A stretch of DNA of 64,000 bases from Streptomyces amritsarensis (GTDB lineage Bacteria > Actinomycetota > Actinomycetes > Streptomycetales > Streptomycetaceae), in NCBI RefSeq assembly GCF_001953875.1, contig NZ_MQUR01000009.1, positions 1 through 64,000 of the forward strand, written 5' to 3'. This document shows, piece by piece, positions 1 through 7,632 of this stretch. Each line of letters opens with the position of its first letter. Positions within the stretch are counted from its first letter, which is position 1. The position numbers and the translations under genes were made by a program. The notes below the pieces were generated by a model, which did no database searches, was not told the origin of the DNA, and saw nothing but the letters and a program-made list of their open reading frames with translations.

Positions 1-290
1 GCGGCAGCCTCGGCGGCAGCCGGAGCCTCCGCAACCGGAACCTCGGCAGCCTCAGCGGCCGGGGCGGCCACGGCACGGGTCGCACGACGACGGACCCGCG
101 GAGCCGGAGCCGCAGCAGCCTCCTCCACGACCGGAGCGGCAGCCTCGGCGGCAGCCGGAGCCTCCGCAACCGGAACCTCGGCAGCCTCAGCGGCCGGGGC
201 GGCCACGGCACGGGTCGCACGACGACGGACCCGAGGAGCCGGAGCCGCAGCAGCCTCCTCCACGACCGGGGCGGCAGCCTCGGCGACCGG
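1..290. repeat. 135-bp in-frame tandem repeat inside rne
   Basis: The block starting gcggcagcctcggcg occurs at 1, 136 and 271, a period of 135 bp or 45 codons. The first two copies are almost identical at the DNA level. The third follows the unit for about 15 bases, then diverges while keeping the same protein pattern (Ala/Pro/Glu stretch, then an RRRATRAVAAP-like basic patch). The period is a multiple of three, so copy-number change would not break the frame. The left edge of the window may cut further copies. Confidence 0.85.
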
Positions 291-575
291 GGTCTCGGCG
301 GCGGGCTCGACGACGACGGCCTCCACGGCCTGCGTCTTCGGAGCGGCCACGGCGCGGGTCGCGCGGCGGCGGGGACGGGCGGGTGCGGCGGCCGGAGCTG
401 CCTCCTCGACGGGGGCGGGCTCCGTCACCGCAGTCACCTCGGCGGCAGGGGTGCCGCCGGGCGGACCGGCCGGCCGGGAAGCGGCGCGGCGACGCCTGCG
501 CGGGGGCAGGTTGTCGCTGGGGCTGCCGCTGTCGGCGCCGGCGGAGTTGGTGGTGTCGTTCTCGTTGTTGAGCAT
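1..575 (-). CDS. rne: Ribonuclease E/G family protein, N-terminal part (runs off the window)
   Basis: The frame opens at an ATG whose first base is 575 and continues without a stop to the left edge, so only about the first 191 residues are visible. The protein begins MLNNENDTTNSAG and is a low-complexity tail of Ala, Pro, Val and Glu with clusters of Arg such as RRRATRAVAAP, the usual N-terminal extension of actinobacterial RNase E. The catalytic S1/RNase E core would lie beyond the window. In Streptomyces rne sits directly downstream of the TIGR03936 gene, as here. RNase E processes and degrades mRNA and rRNA precursors. The identification rests on this extension and on gene order, not on catalytic motifs. 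Confidence 0.8.
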   Translation of the reverse strand, partial: MLNNENDTTNSAGADSGSPSDNLPPRRRRRAASRPAGPPGGTPAAEVTAVTEPAPVEEAAPAAAPARPRRRATRAVAAPKTQAVEAVVVEPAAETPVAEAAAPVVEEAAAAPAPRVRRRATRAVAAPAAEAAEVPVAEAPAAAEAAAPVVEEAAAAPAPRVRRRATRAVAAPAAEAAEVPVAEAPAAAEAA

Positions 576-809
576 TGCGGGCGGTTCTCCCGTCACGCTC
601 CCGGGCGCCGCGGCTGACTTCCGGTCCGGCACGGCTCCGCACGATGCGCGGAGCCGGCCTCCGGGGCGCGTTCGCCACACGGGAGCTGTAGTCCATGGCC
701 GCCGGTTCCGTACGTGTTTGCCCGTACGGCCTGGCGGAAGTCTTCAGGTCTGTACGCGGCCCGACCCAGGTGGCTCCCGAGTACCAGGGCTGCGCGACGA
801 CGACGATCC

Positions 810-1703
810 CTACGCGGCGGGACCTTCCGGCGCCTTCGCGTCGGCGGTCACGGCGACCGTGGGTGGGGCGGCCGTGTCTGCCTCGCGGTCGGGCGCGAGC
901 GGGTCGGTCACCGTGCCGGACTCCTCGTCGAAGAGCCCCTGCGCCAGCCTGGTCACCGCAGAGGGGACCGGCGGCGCCAGGTCGGCCACAGCTCGGAGAC
1001 CGGACAGGACGTCGTCGGGTCGCACGGCAGGTGTCAGATGCCGAACAACCAGCCGCAGTATCGCACAGGCATTGTCCAGCGGCCTATCAGCCGGCGCCGG
1101 AAGCGCTTCGAGGCTGACGACCGCGCCGCGGGTGTCGAAGGTCCGCACCCCGTTCTTGGTCTTGCGCTGCACCTCGACGCTCTCGGCGGCGAGGAAGACC
1201 TCCACGGCCCGCTCGGCCTCGGCGAGCTCCACGCCGTCCAGGCGCAGCTCCCACACGGAGGCGGTCAGCCGGTCGGCCAGGCCCGAGGTGCGGGCCTCGA
1301 CGGCGTCGATGATGTCGAGTCCGGCCGGCATCGACTCGTCGAGCAGCTCGCGGAGCTTCTCGGGGTCGCGCGGCGCGGCGAGGCCGATCTCCAGGTATTC
1401 GGCCTCGCTGCCGGTCCCGGTCGGGGCGGCGTTCGCGTAGCTGACGCGCGGGTGCGGGGTGAAGCCCGCCGAGTACGCCATCGGCACCTCGGCGCGGCGC
1501 AGGGCCCGCTCGAAGGCGCGCTGAAAGTCTCGGTGGCTGGTGAACCGGAGGCGGCCGCGCTTGGTGTAGCGCAGTCGGATGCGCTGCACCACCGGTGCGG
1601 GAGGCGGGCCTTCGGGCTGTCGCTTGCCCAGTGGTTCTTCTCCTTGTGCGGGGCTCCGCGGCTCGCGCATCGCCCTGAGGTCTGTCGACCCGCTCCGGCT
1701 CAC
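810..1703 (-). CDS. TIGR03936 family radical SAM-associated protein (DUF2344)
   Basis: A 297-residue protein. After a Pro-rich leader, residues about 39-75 read VQRIRLRYTKRGRLRFTSHRD, the hallmark start of the DUF2344/TIGR03936 family, followed by FTPHPRVSYANA. The family accompanies, or is fused to, the TIGR03960 radical SAM protein, and a TIGR03960 gene lies one gene upstream here. Its biochemical role is unknown. The C-terminal 50 residues are acidic and Pro/Ala-rich and look disordered. The GTG start at 1703 overlaps the stop of the upstream gene as GTGA, which suggests translational coupling. A second possible start is the ATG at 1670 (MREPRSP). Confidence 0.88.
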   Translation of the reverse strand: MSRSGSTDLRAMREPRSPAQGEEPLGKRQPEGPPPAPVVQRIRLRYTKRGRLRFTSHRDFQRAFERALRRAEVPMAYSAGFTPHPRVSYANAAPTGTGSEAEYLEIGLAAPRDPEKLRELLDESMPAGLDIIDAVEARTSGLADRLTASVWELRLDGVELAEAERAVEVFLAAESVEVQRKTKNGVRTFDTRGAVVSLEALPAPADRPLDNACAILRLVVRHLTPAVRPDDVLSGLRAVADLAPPVPSAVTRLAQGLFDEESGTVTDPLAPDREADTAAPPTVAVTADAKAPEGPAA

Positions 1704-2737
1704 CCCTGCCGTCGGGGCAGGGAGATCTCGTCTGCGGGTGCCGCGTCGGCGGCTGTCGTACTACCCAGAGTACGCGCCCGTGACCTCGCCGGTTCCACGG
1801 GAGGAGTACCGAAGAGCGCACGGCGTACGGTGGCGCGTGCCTCGCGGACGGCGGCGCGGCCGGTCCGCCAGACCTCGCGCGCGGCGTGGCCGACGGGGGT
1901 GAGGACGTGCCGGTACACCCGGGAGGCGGGCCACCCGACCAGCACCCGGCCGACCAGCTTGAGCCCGCGCCACAGGGCGGCGACGATCCGCCCGGCCACG
2001 TGCCAGGCCCACACGAGGACCTGCCCGAGCGGGGTGAGGAGGTACCGGTACAGGGCTGCCGCGAGCCATGCGATGCCGAGCCCGACAGGCCGCAGCAGAT
2101 ACCGGTACAGGGCGGCCACGAGCCAGGCCAGCCCCACCCCGACGGGCCGCAGCAGGTACCGGAACACCGCGACGAGGAGCCATACGAGGCCGTGCCCGAC
2201 GGGGGTGAGCACGTACCGGTACACCGCCGCGGCCAGCCAGGCGATCCCGCGGCCGACGGGTGTGAGCACGTACCGCCACAGCGCGACCCACGGCCAGACG
2301 AACAGGGTCATGCCGACGGCCCAGGCGATCCAGGCGACGCCCTTGGCGAGGGGCGCGAGCAGGTAGCGCATACCGCCCCGGCCCAGCCAGGCCAGCCCCG
2401 CCCCGAGGGGACGCAGCAGGTGGCTGGTCAGGAACCGGCCGGCCGGCGCCAGCGCCTGGTCGTACAGCCCGCGTGCCAGCCACGCCAGTCCCTGCCCGAC
2501 CGGGACGAGCAGGTACCGCCACAACCCGATCCACGGCCAGACGAACACCAGCTTGAGCAGGGTGGTCAGCAGCCACCCCAGCGCACGCAGCAGCGGCTCG
2601 ACGACATGGATGTACAGCGGCCCGAGCACATGCCGGTGCACGGCCCGGGCCGCGGCGACCAGCAGTTCCCACACCACTCGTACGGGCAGTACGACGAGTA
2701 CGGCGACGATCTTCACGGGGATCCTGATGACGCCCAC
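1700..2737 (-). CDS. Repeat-containing membrane protein of unknown function
   Basis: No family is recognised. The protein is built from about ten 19-20-residue units of the form YRYLLRPVGxGxAWLxAAx, each an aromatic/Arg patch, an L-x-PVG turn and a hydrophobic helix. The N-terminus (VGVIRIPVKIVAVLVVLPVR) and the middle are strongly hydrophobic; the C-terminal 60 residues are charged. I chose the GTG at 2737 because GAGGGG lies 6 bases upstream. Starts at 2785 (MDMDKR) or 2779 are possible, but anything near 2845 would lie in the terminator hairpin of the preceding gene. The gene sits between the two radical-SAM-related genes and overlaps the downstream one by four bases. Confidence 0.7.
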   Translation of the reverse strand: MGVIRIPVKIVAVLVVLPVRVVWELLVAAARAVHRHVLGPLYIHVVEPLLRALGWLLTTLLKLVFVWPWIGLWRYLLVPVGQGLAWLARGLYDQALAPAGRFLTSHLLRPLGAGLAWLGRGGMRYLLAPLAKGVAWIAWAVGMTLFVWPWVALWRYVLTPVGRGIAWLAAAVYRYVLTPVGHGLVWLLVAVFRYLLRPVGVGLAWLVAALYRYLLRPVGLGIAWLAAALYRYLLTPLGQVLVWAWHVAGRIVAALWRGLKLVGRVLVGWPASRVYRHVLTPVGHAAREVWRTGRAAVREARATVRRALFGTPPVEPARSRARTLGSTTAADAAPADEISLPRRQG

Positions 2738-2803
2738 CAGGCACCCCTCGCCGCCGCCGGCGGGAGCCCGTTTGTCCATGTCCATGCCGTCAAGGACACG
2801 ACG

Positions 2804-2834
2804 GAGGCCCCCACCCGTTGCGGGCGGGGGCCTC
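2804..2834 (-). terminator. Hairpin terminator of the TIGR03960 gene
   Basis: A nine-base perfect stem, gaggccccc at 2804-2812 and gggggcctc at 2826-2834, with further pairing of accc/cggg inside. It starts about 15 bases past the stop of the upstream minus-strand gene. Confidence 0.75.
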
Positions 2835-2848
2835 TCGTGACCCAAGGG

Positions 2849-4774
2849 TTACTTCACGACCGACAGCGGCAGCAGCTTCTTGCCGGTCGGGCCGATCTGG
2901 ATCTCGGTCTGCATCTGCGGGCAGACGCCGCAGTCGAAGCACGGGGTCCAGCGGCAGTCGTCGACCTCGGTCTCGTCCAGGGCGTCCTGCCAGTCCTCCC
3001 AGAGCCAGTCCTTGTCGAGACCGGAGTCCAGGTGGTCCCAGGGCAGGACCTCCTCGTAGGTGCGCTCACGCGTGGTGTACCAGGCCACGTCCACGCCGTA
3101 GGCGGGCAGCGTCTTCTCCGCGGCCTGCATCCAGCGGTCGTAGCTGAAGTGCTCGCGCCAGCCGTCGAAGCGGCCGCCGTCCTCGTAGACGGCGCGGATG
3201 ACGTCGCCGATGCGGCGGTCACCGCGCGAGAGGAGGCCCTCGACGATGCCCGGCTTGCCGTCGTGGTAGCGGAAGCCGATGGAGCGGCCGTACTTCTTGT
3301 CGCCGCGGATCTTGTCGCGGAGCTTGCCCAGGCGGGCGTCCGTCTCCTCGGCCGACAGCTGCGGCGCCCACTGGAACGGGGTGTGCGGCTTGGGTACGAA
3401 CCCGCCGATGGACACCGTGCAGCGGATGTCGTTCTGGCCGGAGACCTCGCGGCCCTTGGCGATGACGTTGACGGCCATGTCGCCGATCTGGAGCACGTCC
3501 TCGTCGGTCTCGGTGGGCAGGCCGCACATGAAGTACAGCTTCACCTGGCGCCAGCCGTTGCCGTAGGCGGTGGCGACGGTCCGGATCAGGTCCTCCTCCG
3601 AGACCATCTTGTTGATGACCTTGCGCATGCGCTCGGAGCCGCCCTCGGGGGCGAAGGTCAGACCGGAGCGGCGACCGTTGCGGGTCAGCTCGTTGGCCAG
3701 GTCCACGTTGAAGGCGTCCACGCGGGTCGACGGCAGGGACAGGCCCACCTTGTCGTCCGAGTAGCGGTCCGCGAGGCCCTTGGCGATGTCGGCGATCTCG
3801 GTGTGGTCCGCGGAGGACAGCGAGAGCAGGCCGACCTCCTCGAACCCGGTCGCCTTGAGGCCCTTCTCGACCATCTCGCCGATGCCGGTGATGCTTCGCT
3901 CCCGCACGGGGCGCGTGATCATGCCGGCCTGGCAGAAACGGCAGCCGCGGGTGCAGCCGCGGAAGATCTCCACGGACATGCGCTCGTGGACGGTCTCGGC
4001 GAGCGGGACCAGGGGCTGCTTGGGGTAGGGCCACTCGTCGAGGTCCATGACGGTGTGCTTGGACACGCGCCAGGGCACGCCGGACCGGTTGGGCACGACG
4101 CGGCCGATACGGCCGTCCGGGAGGTACTCGACGTCGTAGAAGCCGGGGACGTAGACGTTGCCGGTCTTGGCGAGGCGGAGGAGGACCTCCTCGCGGCCGC
4201 CCGGCCTGCCCTCGGCCTTCCAGGTGCGGATGATCTCGGTCATGTCGAGGACGGCCTGCTCGCCGTCGCCGATGACCGCGCAGTCGATGAACTCCGCGAT
4301 CGGCTCCGGGTTGAAGGCCGCGTGGCCGCCCGCGAGGACGATCGGGTGGTCCACCGTGCGGTTCCGGGCCTCCAGCGGGATGCCCGCGAGGTCCAGGGCC
4401 GTGAGCATGTTGGTGTAGCCCAGCTCCGTGGAGAAGGACAGGCCGAACACGTCGAAGGCGGAGACGGGGCGGTGGCTGTCCACGGTGAACTGCGGCACCT
4501 TGTGCTCGCGCATCAGCTCTTCGAGGTCCGGCCACACGCTGTAGGTGCGCTCGGCGAGGACGCCCTCGCGCTCGTTGAGCACCTCGTACAGGATCATGAC
4601 GCCCTGGTTGGGCAGCCCGACTTCGTATGCGTCCGGGTACATCAGCGCCCAGCGGACGTCGCAGCTCTCCCACGGCTTCACCGTGGAGTTGAGTTCACCG
4701 CCGACGTACTGGATGGGCTTCTGCACGTGCGGAAGCAGGGCCTCAAGCTGAGGGAAGACCGACTCGGTCATCAC
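2849..4774 (-). CDS. TIGR03960 family B12-binding domain-type radical SAM protein
   Basis: A 641-residue protein starting MMTESVFPQLE. Residues about 30-250 form a Rossmann-like domain related to B12-binding domains (YPDAYEVGLPNQG, VLAGGHAAFNPEP). The radical SAM core follows, with the iron-sulfur motif Cys274-x3-Cys278-x2-Cys281 in RGCTRGCRFCQAG. The C-terminus carries a second cysteine cluster, CFDCGVCP, that could hold another iron-sulfur cluster. The substrate is unknown; the family is conserved and travels with TIGR03936, found two genes downstream. An ATG one codon in could also be the start. Confidence 0.92.
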   Translation of the reverse strand: MMTESVFPQLEALLPHVQKPIQYVGGELNSTVKPWESCDVRWALMYPDAYEVGLPNQGVMILYEVLNEREGVLAERTYSVWPDLEELMREHKVPQFTVDSHRPVSAFDVFGLSFSTELGYTNMLTALDLAGIPLEARNRTVDHPIVLAGGHAAFNPEPIAEFIDCAVIGDGEQAVLDMTEIIRTWKAEGRPGGREEVLLRLAKTGNVYVPGFYDVEYLPDGRIGRVVPNRSGVPWRVSKHTVMDLDEWPYPKQPLVPLAETVHERMSVEIFRGCTRGCRFCQAGMITRPVRERSITGIGEMVEKGLKATGFEEVGLLSLSSADHTEIADIAKGLADRYSDDKVGLSLPSTRVDAFNVDLANELTRNGRRSGLTFAPEGGSERMRKVINKMVSEEDLIRTVATAYGNGWRQVKLYFMCGLPTETDEDVLQIGDMAVNVIAKGREVSGQNDIRCTVSIGGFVPKPHTPFQWAPQLSAEETDARLGKLRDKIRGDKKYGRSIGFRYHDGKPGIVEGLLSRGDRRIGDVIRAVYEDGGRFDGWREHFSYDRWMQAAEKTLPAYGVDVAWYTTRERTYEEVLPWDHLDSGLDKDWLWEDWQDALDETEVDDCRWTPCFDCGVCPQMQTEIQIGPTGKKLLPLSVVK

Positions 4775-4847
4775 GCGACTTTCGTGAAGCGGGCAGGGGG
4801 CAGCTATCTAGCGTACCCCGACGGCTCAGCCGCCCCCACCCGCATGA

Positions 4848-6368
4848 TCACTGGAGGGCCGCCCGCAGGGCGGGGGCCGAGGCCTTCGCCCAGAGGTCCG
4901 GAAGCTCCCGCTCGCGCCGCTCGGCCAGGGCCTCCTCGCGGCCGTAGAGCACGCCCCAGGTGAAAGCGGACTCCCCGGCGTCGGCCGCCTGGGCGGCGAG
5001 GCCGCGCAGGGCGTCGCGGGCCACGACGCTGTCCTGGTGGTCGCCGAGCAGGGTCTGGACCTTCTTCACGGCCTTGGCCAGGTGTTTCGCCGGCTTGCCG
5101 AGCTCGGGCTCGGCCGACTCCGCCGCGTAGCGGACGCGCTTGGCCGCCTTGCGTGCCTCGTGCAGGGCCACGTCCCGCTCCTTGCCGGCGTCGAGGGCGA
5201 GGGCGCTGTCGATGCGGGTGGCGAGGCGGGCGTAGTCGCGGAGCACCGCCTTGGGCAGGACCTTCTTCGGGGACTTGGCGGCGCCCGCCAGCAGCGGGGG
5301 CGCGTCCAGCAGGGCGTCGAGGGAGTTCAGCAGGGTGACGTAGCGGTCGCTGTCGAGGGCGGCCAGGGCCCTGCGGCGCGAGCCGGAGCGCCGGGCGGTG
5401 TTCCATGTCCGCAGCCGGCTGCGGACGGGGCCGGTCAGCAGGGTGCGCGGCAGTTCGGCGAGGTGCGACTGGAGGCGCTCCATGAGGACCTCCTGGTCGC
5501 GGTCGACCCCGAGTTCGGCGGCCAGCCAGCGCAGCTCCTCGCCGATCGGGTCGGTGACCTCGCGGTCCAGGACCTTGCGGTAGGTCTTGAAGGCGCTGCG
5601 CAGCCGGCGGGTGGCGACCCGCATCTGGTGGACGGAGTCCGGCAGGTTCCGCCGTACGGCCGGGTCCTGGGCGACGAGGGCGTCGCGCTGCTCGGCGAGG
5701 TACGCCACGACGTGCGCGCCGGCGGTGCCCTCGGGGCCGCCTCCGGCGGGCCGGGCGGGGGGCTCGGCGTCGGTCTCGGCGAGGGCGCGGGCGAGTTTGG
5801 AGGGGGCGTCGGAGACCTTGAGCCCGGCCTTGCGGAAGGTCTTCTCGACGGCGTCGAGCAGGTCGGGGTCGACGCCGTCGGCGAGTTCCACCTCGACCTC
5901 GGTCCAGCCGGCGGTGGTGTCGCCGCGCTCGGCCAGGACCTCGTCGGTGCTCAGTTCGGCGAGGAGTGCTCCGTCGGCGTCGAGCAGGTGGCTGACGCGG
6001 CGCGAGGAGACCAGGCGGACCTGCGGCCCGAGGCCGGCGTCGCGGACGCGGGAGCGTACGAGGGCGGCCAGGGCGGGTGGGACGGTGTCGCTGAGCTCCG
6101 CCCCGACCTCGTCGCGCACCCCCGGGGAGACGGGCAGTTTGAGGTGCCAGCCCTCGTCGGCGCCGCCCGTTCTGCGCCGGAGGGTGAGGCCGTCGGCTGC
6201 GAGCCGCTGGTCGGGGGTGTCGTAGTAGACGGCGTCGAGGTCCACGGTGCCCTGGTCGGTGACGGCCGCGATCGCGGCCGTCCCCGTCAGGTCCGGCACC
6301 CCGCGCCGGGCAGATTTGGCCTTGGAGAACTCGAATTTCCGCTCGATCTCGCGCTTTGTGTCCGCCAT
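4848..6368 (-). CDS. CYTH and CHAD domain-containing protein
   Basis: A 506-residue protein. The N-terminal CYTH tunnel domain has the family signature E-x-E-x-K at residues 7-11 (EIERK) and strands such as VDLDAVYYDTPDQRLAADG. From about residue 220 an alpha-helical CHAD domain follows, with histidine/arginine helices VHQMRVATRRLRSAFKTYRK and ALHEARKAAKRVRYAAE. CYTH domains act on triphosphates or nucleotides using metal ions, and CHAD domains bind polyphosphate, so a role in polyphosphate or phosphate metabolism is likely but unproven. It stands 50 bases downstream of rodA on the same strand. Confidence 0.93.
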   Translation of the reverse strand: MADTKREIERKFEFSKAKSARRGVPDLTGTAAIAAVTDQGTVDLDAVYYDTPDQRLAADGLTLRRRTGGADEGWHLKLPVSPGVRDEVGAELSDTVPPALAALVRSRVRDAGLGPQVRLVSSRRVSHLLDADGALLAELSTDEVLAERGDTTAGWTEVEVELADGVDPDLLDAVEKTFRKAGLKVSDAPSKLARALAETDAEPPARPAGGGPEGTAGAHVVAYLAEQRDALVAQDPAVRRNLPDSVHQMRVATRRLRSAFKTYRKVLDREVTDPIGEELRWLAAELGVDRDQEVLMERLQSHLAELPRTLLTGPVRSRLRTWNTARRSGSRRRALAALDSDRYVTLLNSLDALLDAPPLLAGAAKSPKKVLPKAVLRDYARLATRIDSALALDAGKERDVALHEARKAAKRVRYAAESAEPELGKPAKHLAKAVKKVQTLLGDHQDSVVARDALRGLAAQAADAGESAFTWGVLYGREEALAERRERELPDLWAKASAPALRAALQ

Positions 6369-6417
6369 GTACCGAACTTAGTCCTGAACGGAACACGTCT
6401 GCAGGATGAACGGAACA

Positions 6418-7617
6418 TCAGGCTGACAATGGCCGCTGGACCTTGATCGACTGGAGGAGTCCGACCGCTATCCACACGGCGAACATCGAGGAGCCTCCGT
6501 AGGACACGAACGGCAGCGGCAGACCGGCGACGGGCATGATGCCGAGGGTCATCCCGATGTTCTCGAAGGACTGGAAGGCGAACCAGGCGATGATGCCGGC
6601 GCACACGATGGTCCCGTAGAGCTCGGTGGTCTCCCGGGCGATCACGCAGGCCCGCCAGAGGATGACGCCCAGCAGCACGAGGATCAGTCCGGCCCCGACG
6701 AAGCCGAGCTCCTCGCCGGCCACGGTGAAGACGAAGTCCGTCTGCTGCTCGGGCACGAACTGGCCGGTGGTCTGGGAGCCCTTGAAGAGCCCGGAGCCGG
6801 TCAGGCCGCCGGAGCCGATCGCGATGCGCGCCTGGTTGGTGTTGTAGCCGACGCCGGCGGGGTCGAGCTCGGGGTTGGCGAAGGCCGCGAAGCGGTTGAT
6901 CTGGTACTCGTCGAGCACGCCGAGCTGCCATATCAGGACGGCTCCGCCGACGCCGGAGGCGAGGAGGCCGATGACCCAGCGGTTGGAGGCCCCGGAGGCG
7001 AGCAGCACGCCGAGCACGATGACGACCATGACCATGACGGAGCCGAGGTCGGGCATCAGCATGACGATGCCCATCGGGGCGGCGGCCAGGCAGAGCGCCT
7101 TGACGACCGTGCGGTGGTCGGGGTGGGCGAGGTCGCCCGCGTCCACCCGGGTGGCGAGCAGCATCGCCATGACCAGGATGATCGTGATCTTCACGAACTC
7201 GGACGGCTGGAGGGAGAATCCGCCGCCGATCACGATCCACGCGTGGGCGCCGTTGATGGTGGCGCCGAGCGGGGTCAGCACGGCGAGGATGAGCACGAGG
7301 GAGAGGCCGTAGAGGACGGGCACGGCGCCGCGCAGGGTGCGGTGGCCGAGCCAGACGGTGCCGATCATCAGCACCAGGCCGATGCCGGTGTTCAGGGCGT
7401 GCCGGGCGAGGAAGTAGTAGGGGTCGCCCTGGTTCAGGGTGGTCCTGTTGCGGGTGGCCGACCACACGAGCAGGGCGCCGAGGAAGGACAGGGCGAGCGA
7501 GGAGAGCAGGATCGGCCAGTCGAGCCGGCGCAGCACGGAGTCGCGGGCGGTGAGCTTGGCCATCGGGCCGCGCTCGGGCGCGTACCGGGAGACGGAGAAC
7601 TTGTTGGCGGTTGGCAT
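6418..7617 (-). CDS. rodA: Rod shape-determining protein RodA (SEDS glycosyltransferase)
   Basis: A 399-residue polytopic membrane protein of the FtsW/RodA/SpoVE family with about ten transmembrane helices. Typical SEDS segments are visible: LQPSEFVKI in the middle and PFVSYGGSSMFAVWIAVGLLQS at the C-terminus. SEDS proteins polymerise lipid II into glycan strands and pair with a class B PBP; the partner gene mrdA lies immediately upstream, 15 bases away. In Streptomyces this gene (also called sfr) belongs to the mre cluster used for spore-wall synthesis. Confidence 0.95.
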   Translation of the reverse strand: MPTANKFSVSRYAPERGPMAKLTARDSVLRRLDWPILLSSLALSFLGALLVWSATRNRTTLNQGDPYYFLARHALNTGIGLVLMIGTVWLGHRTLRGAVPVLYGLSLVLILAVLTPLGATINGAHAWIVIGGGFSLQPSEFVKITIILVMAMLLATRVDAGDLAHPDHRTVVKALCLAAAPMGIVMLMPDLGSVMVMVVIVLGVLLASGASNRWVIGLLASGVGGAVLIWQLGVLDEYQINRFAAFANPELDPAGVGYNTNQARIAIGSGGLTGSGLFKGSQTTGQFVPEQQTDFVFTVAGEELGFVGAGLILVLLGVILWRACVIARETTELYGTIVCAGIIAWFAFQSFENIGMTLGIMPVAGLPLPFVSYGGSSMFAVWIAVGLLQSIKVQRPLSA

Positions 7618-7632
7618 GTCGGTATGGGGTCC

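Noticed and set aside
1..290. CRISPR-like array at the left edge
   Set aside because: The repeats are long, directly adjacent without spacers, and in frame with rne.
1886..4963. Very long plus-strand open frame (over 1000 codons) across the two minus-strand genes
   Set aside because: It is antisense to the membrane-repeat and radical SAM genes, has no family motifs, and is the usual high-GC shadow caused by rare stop codons.
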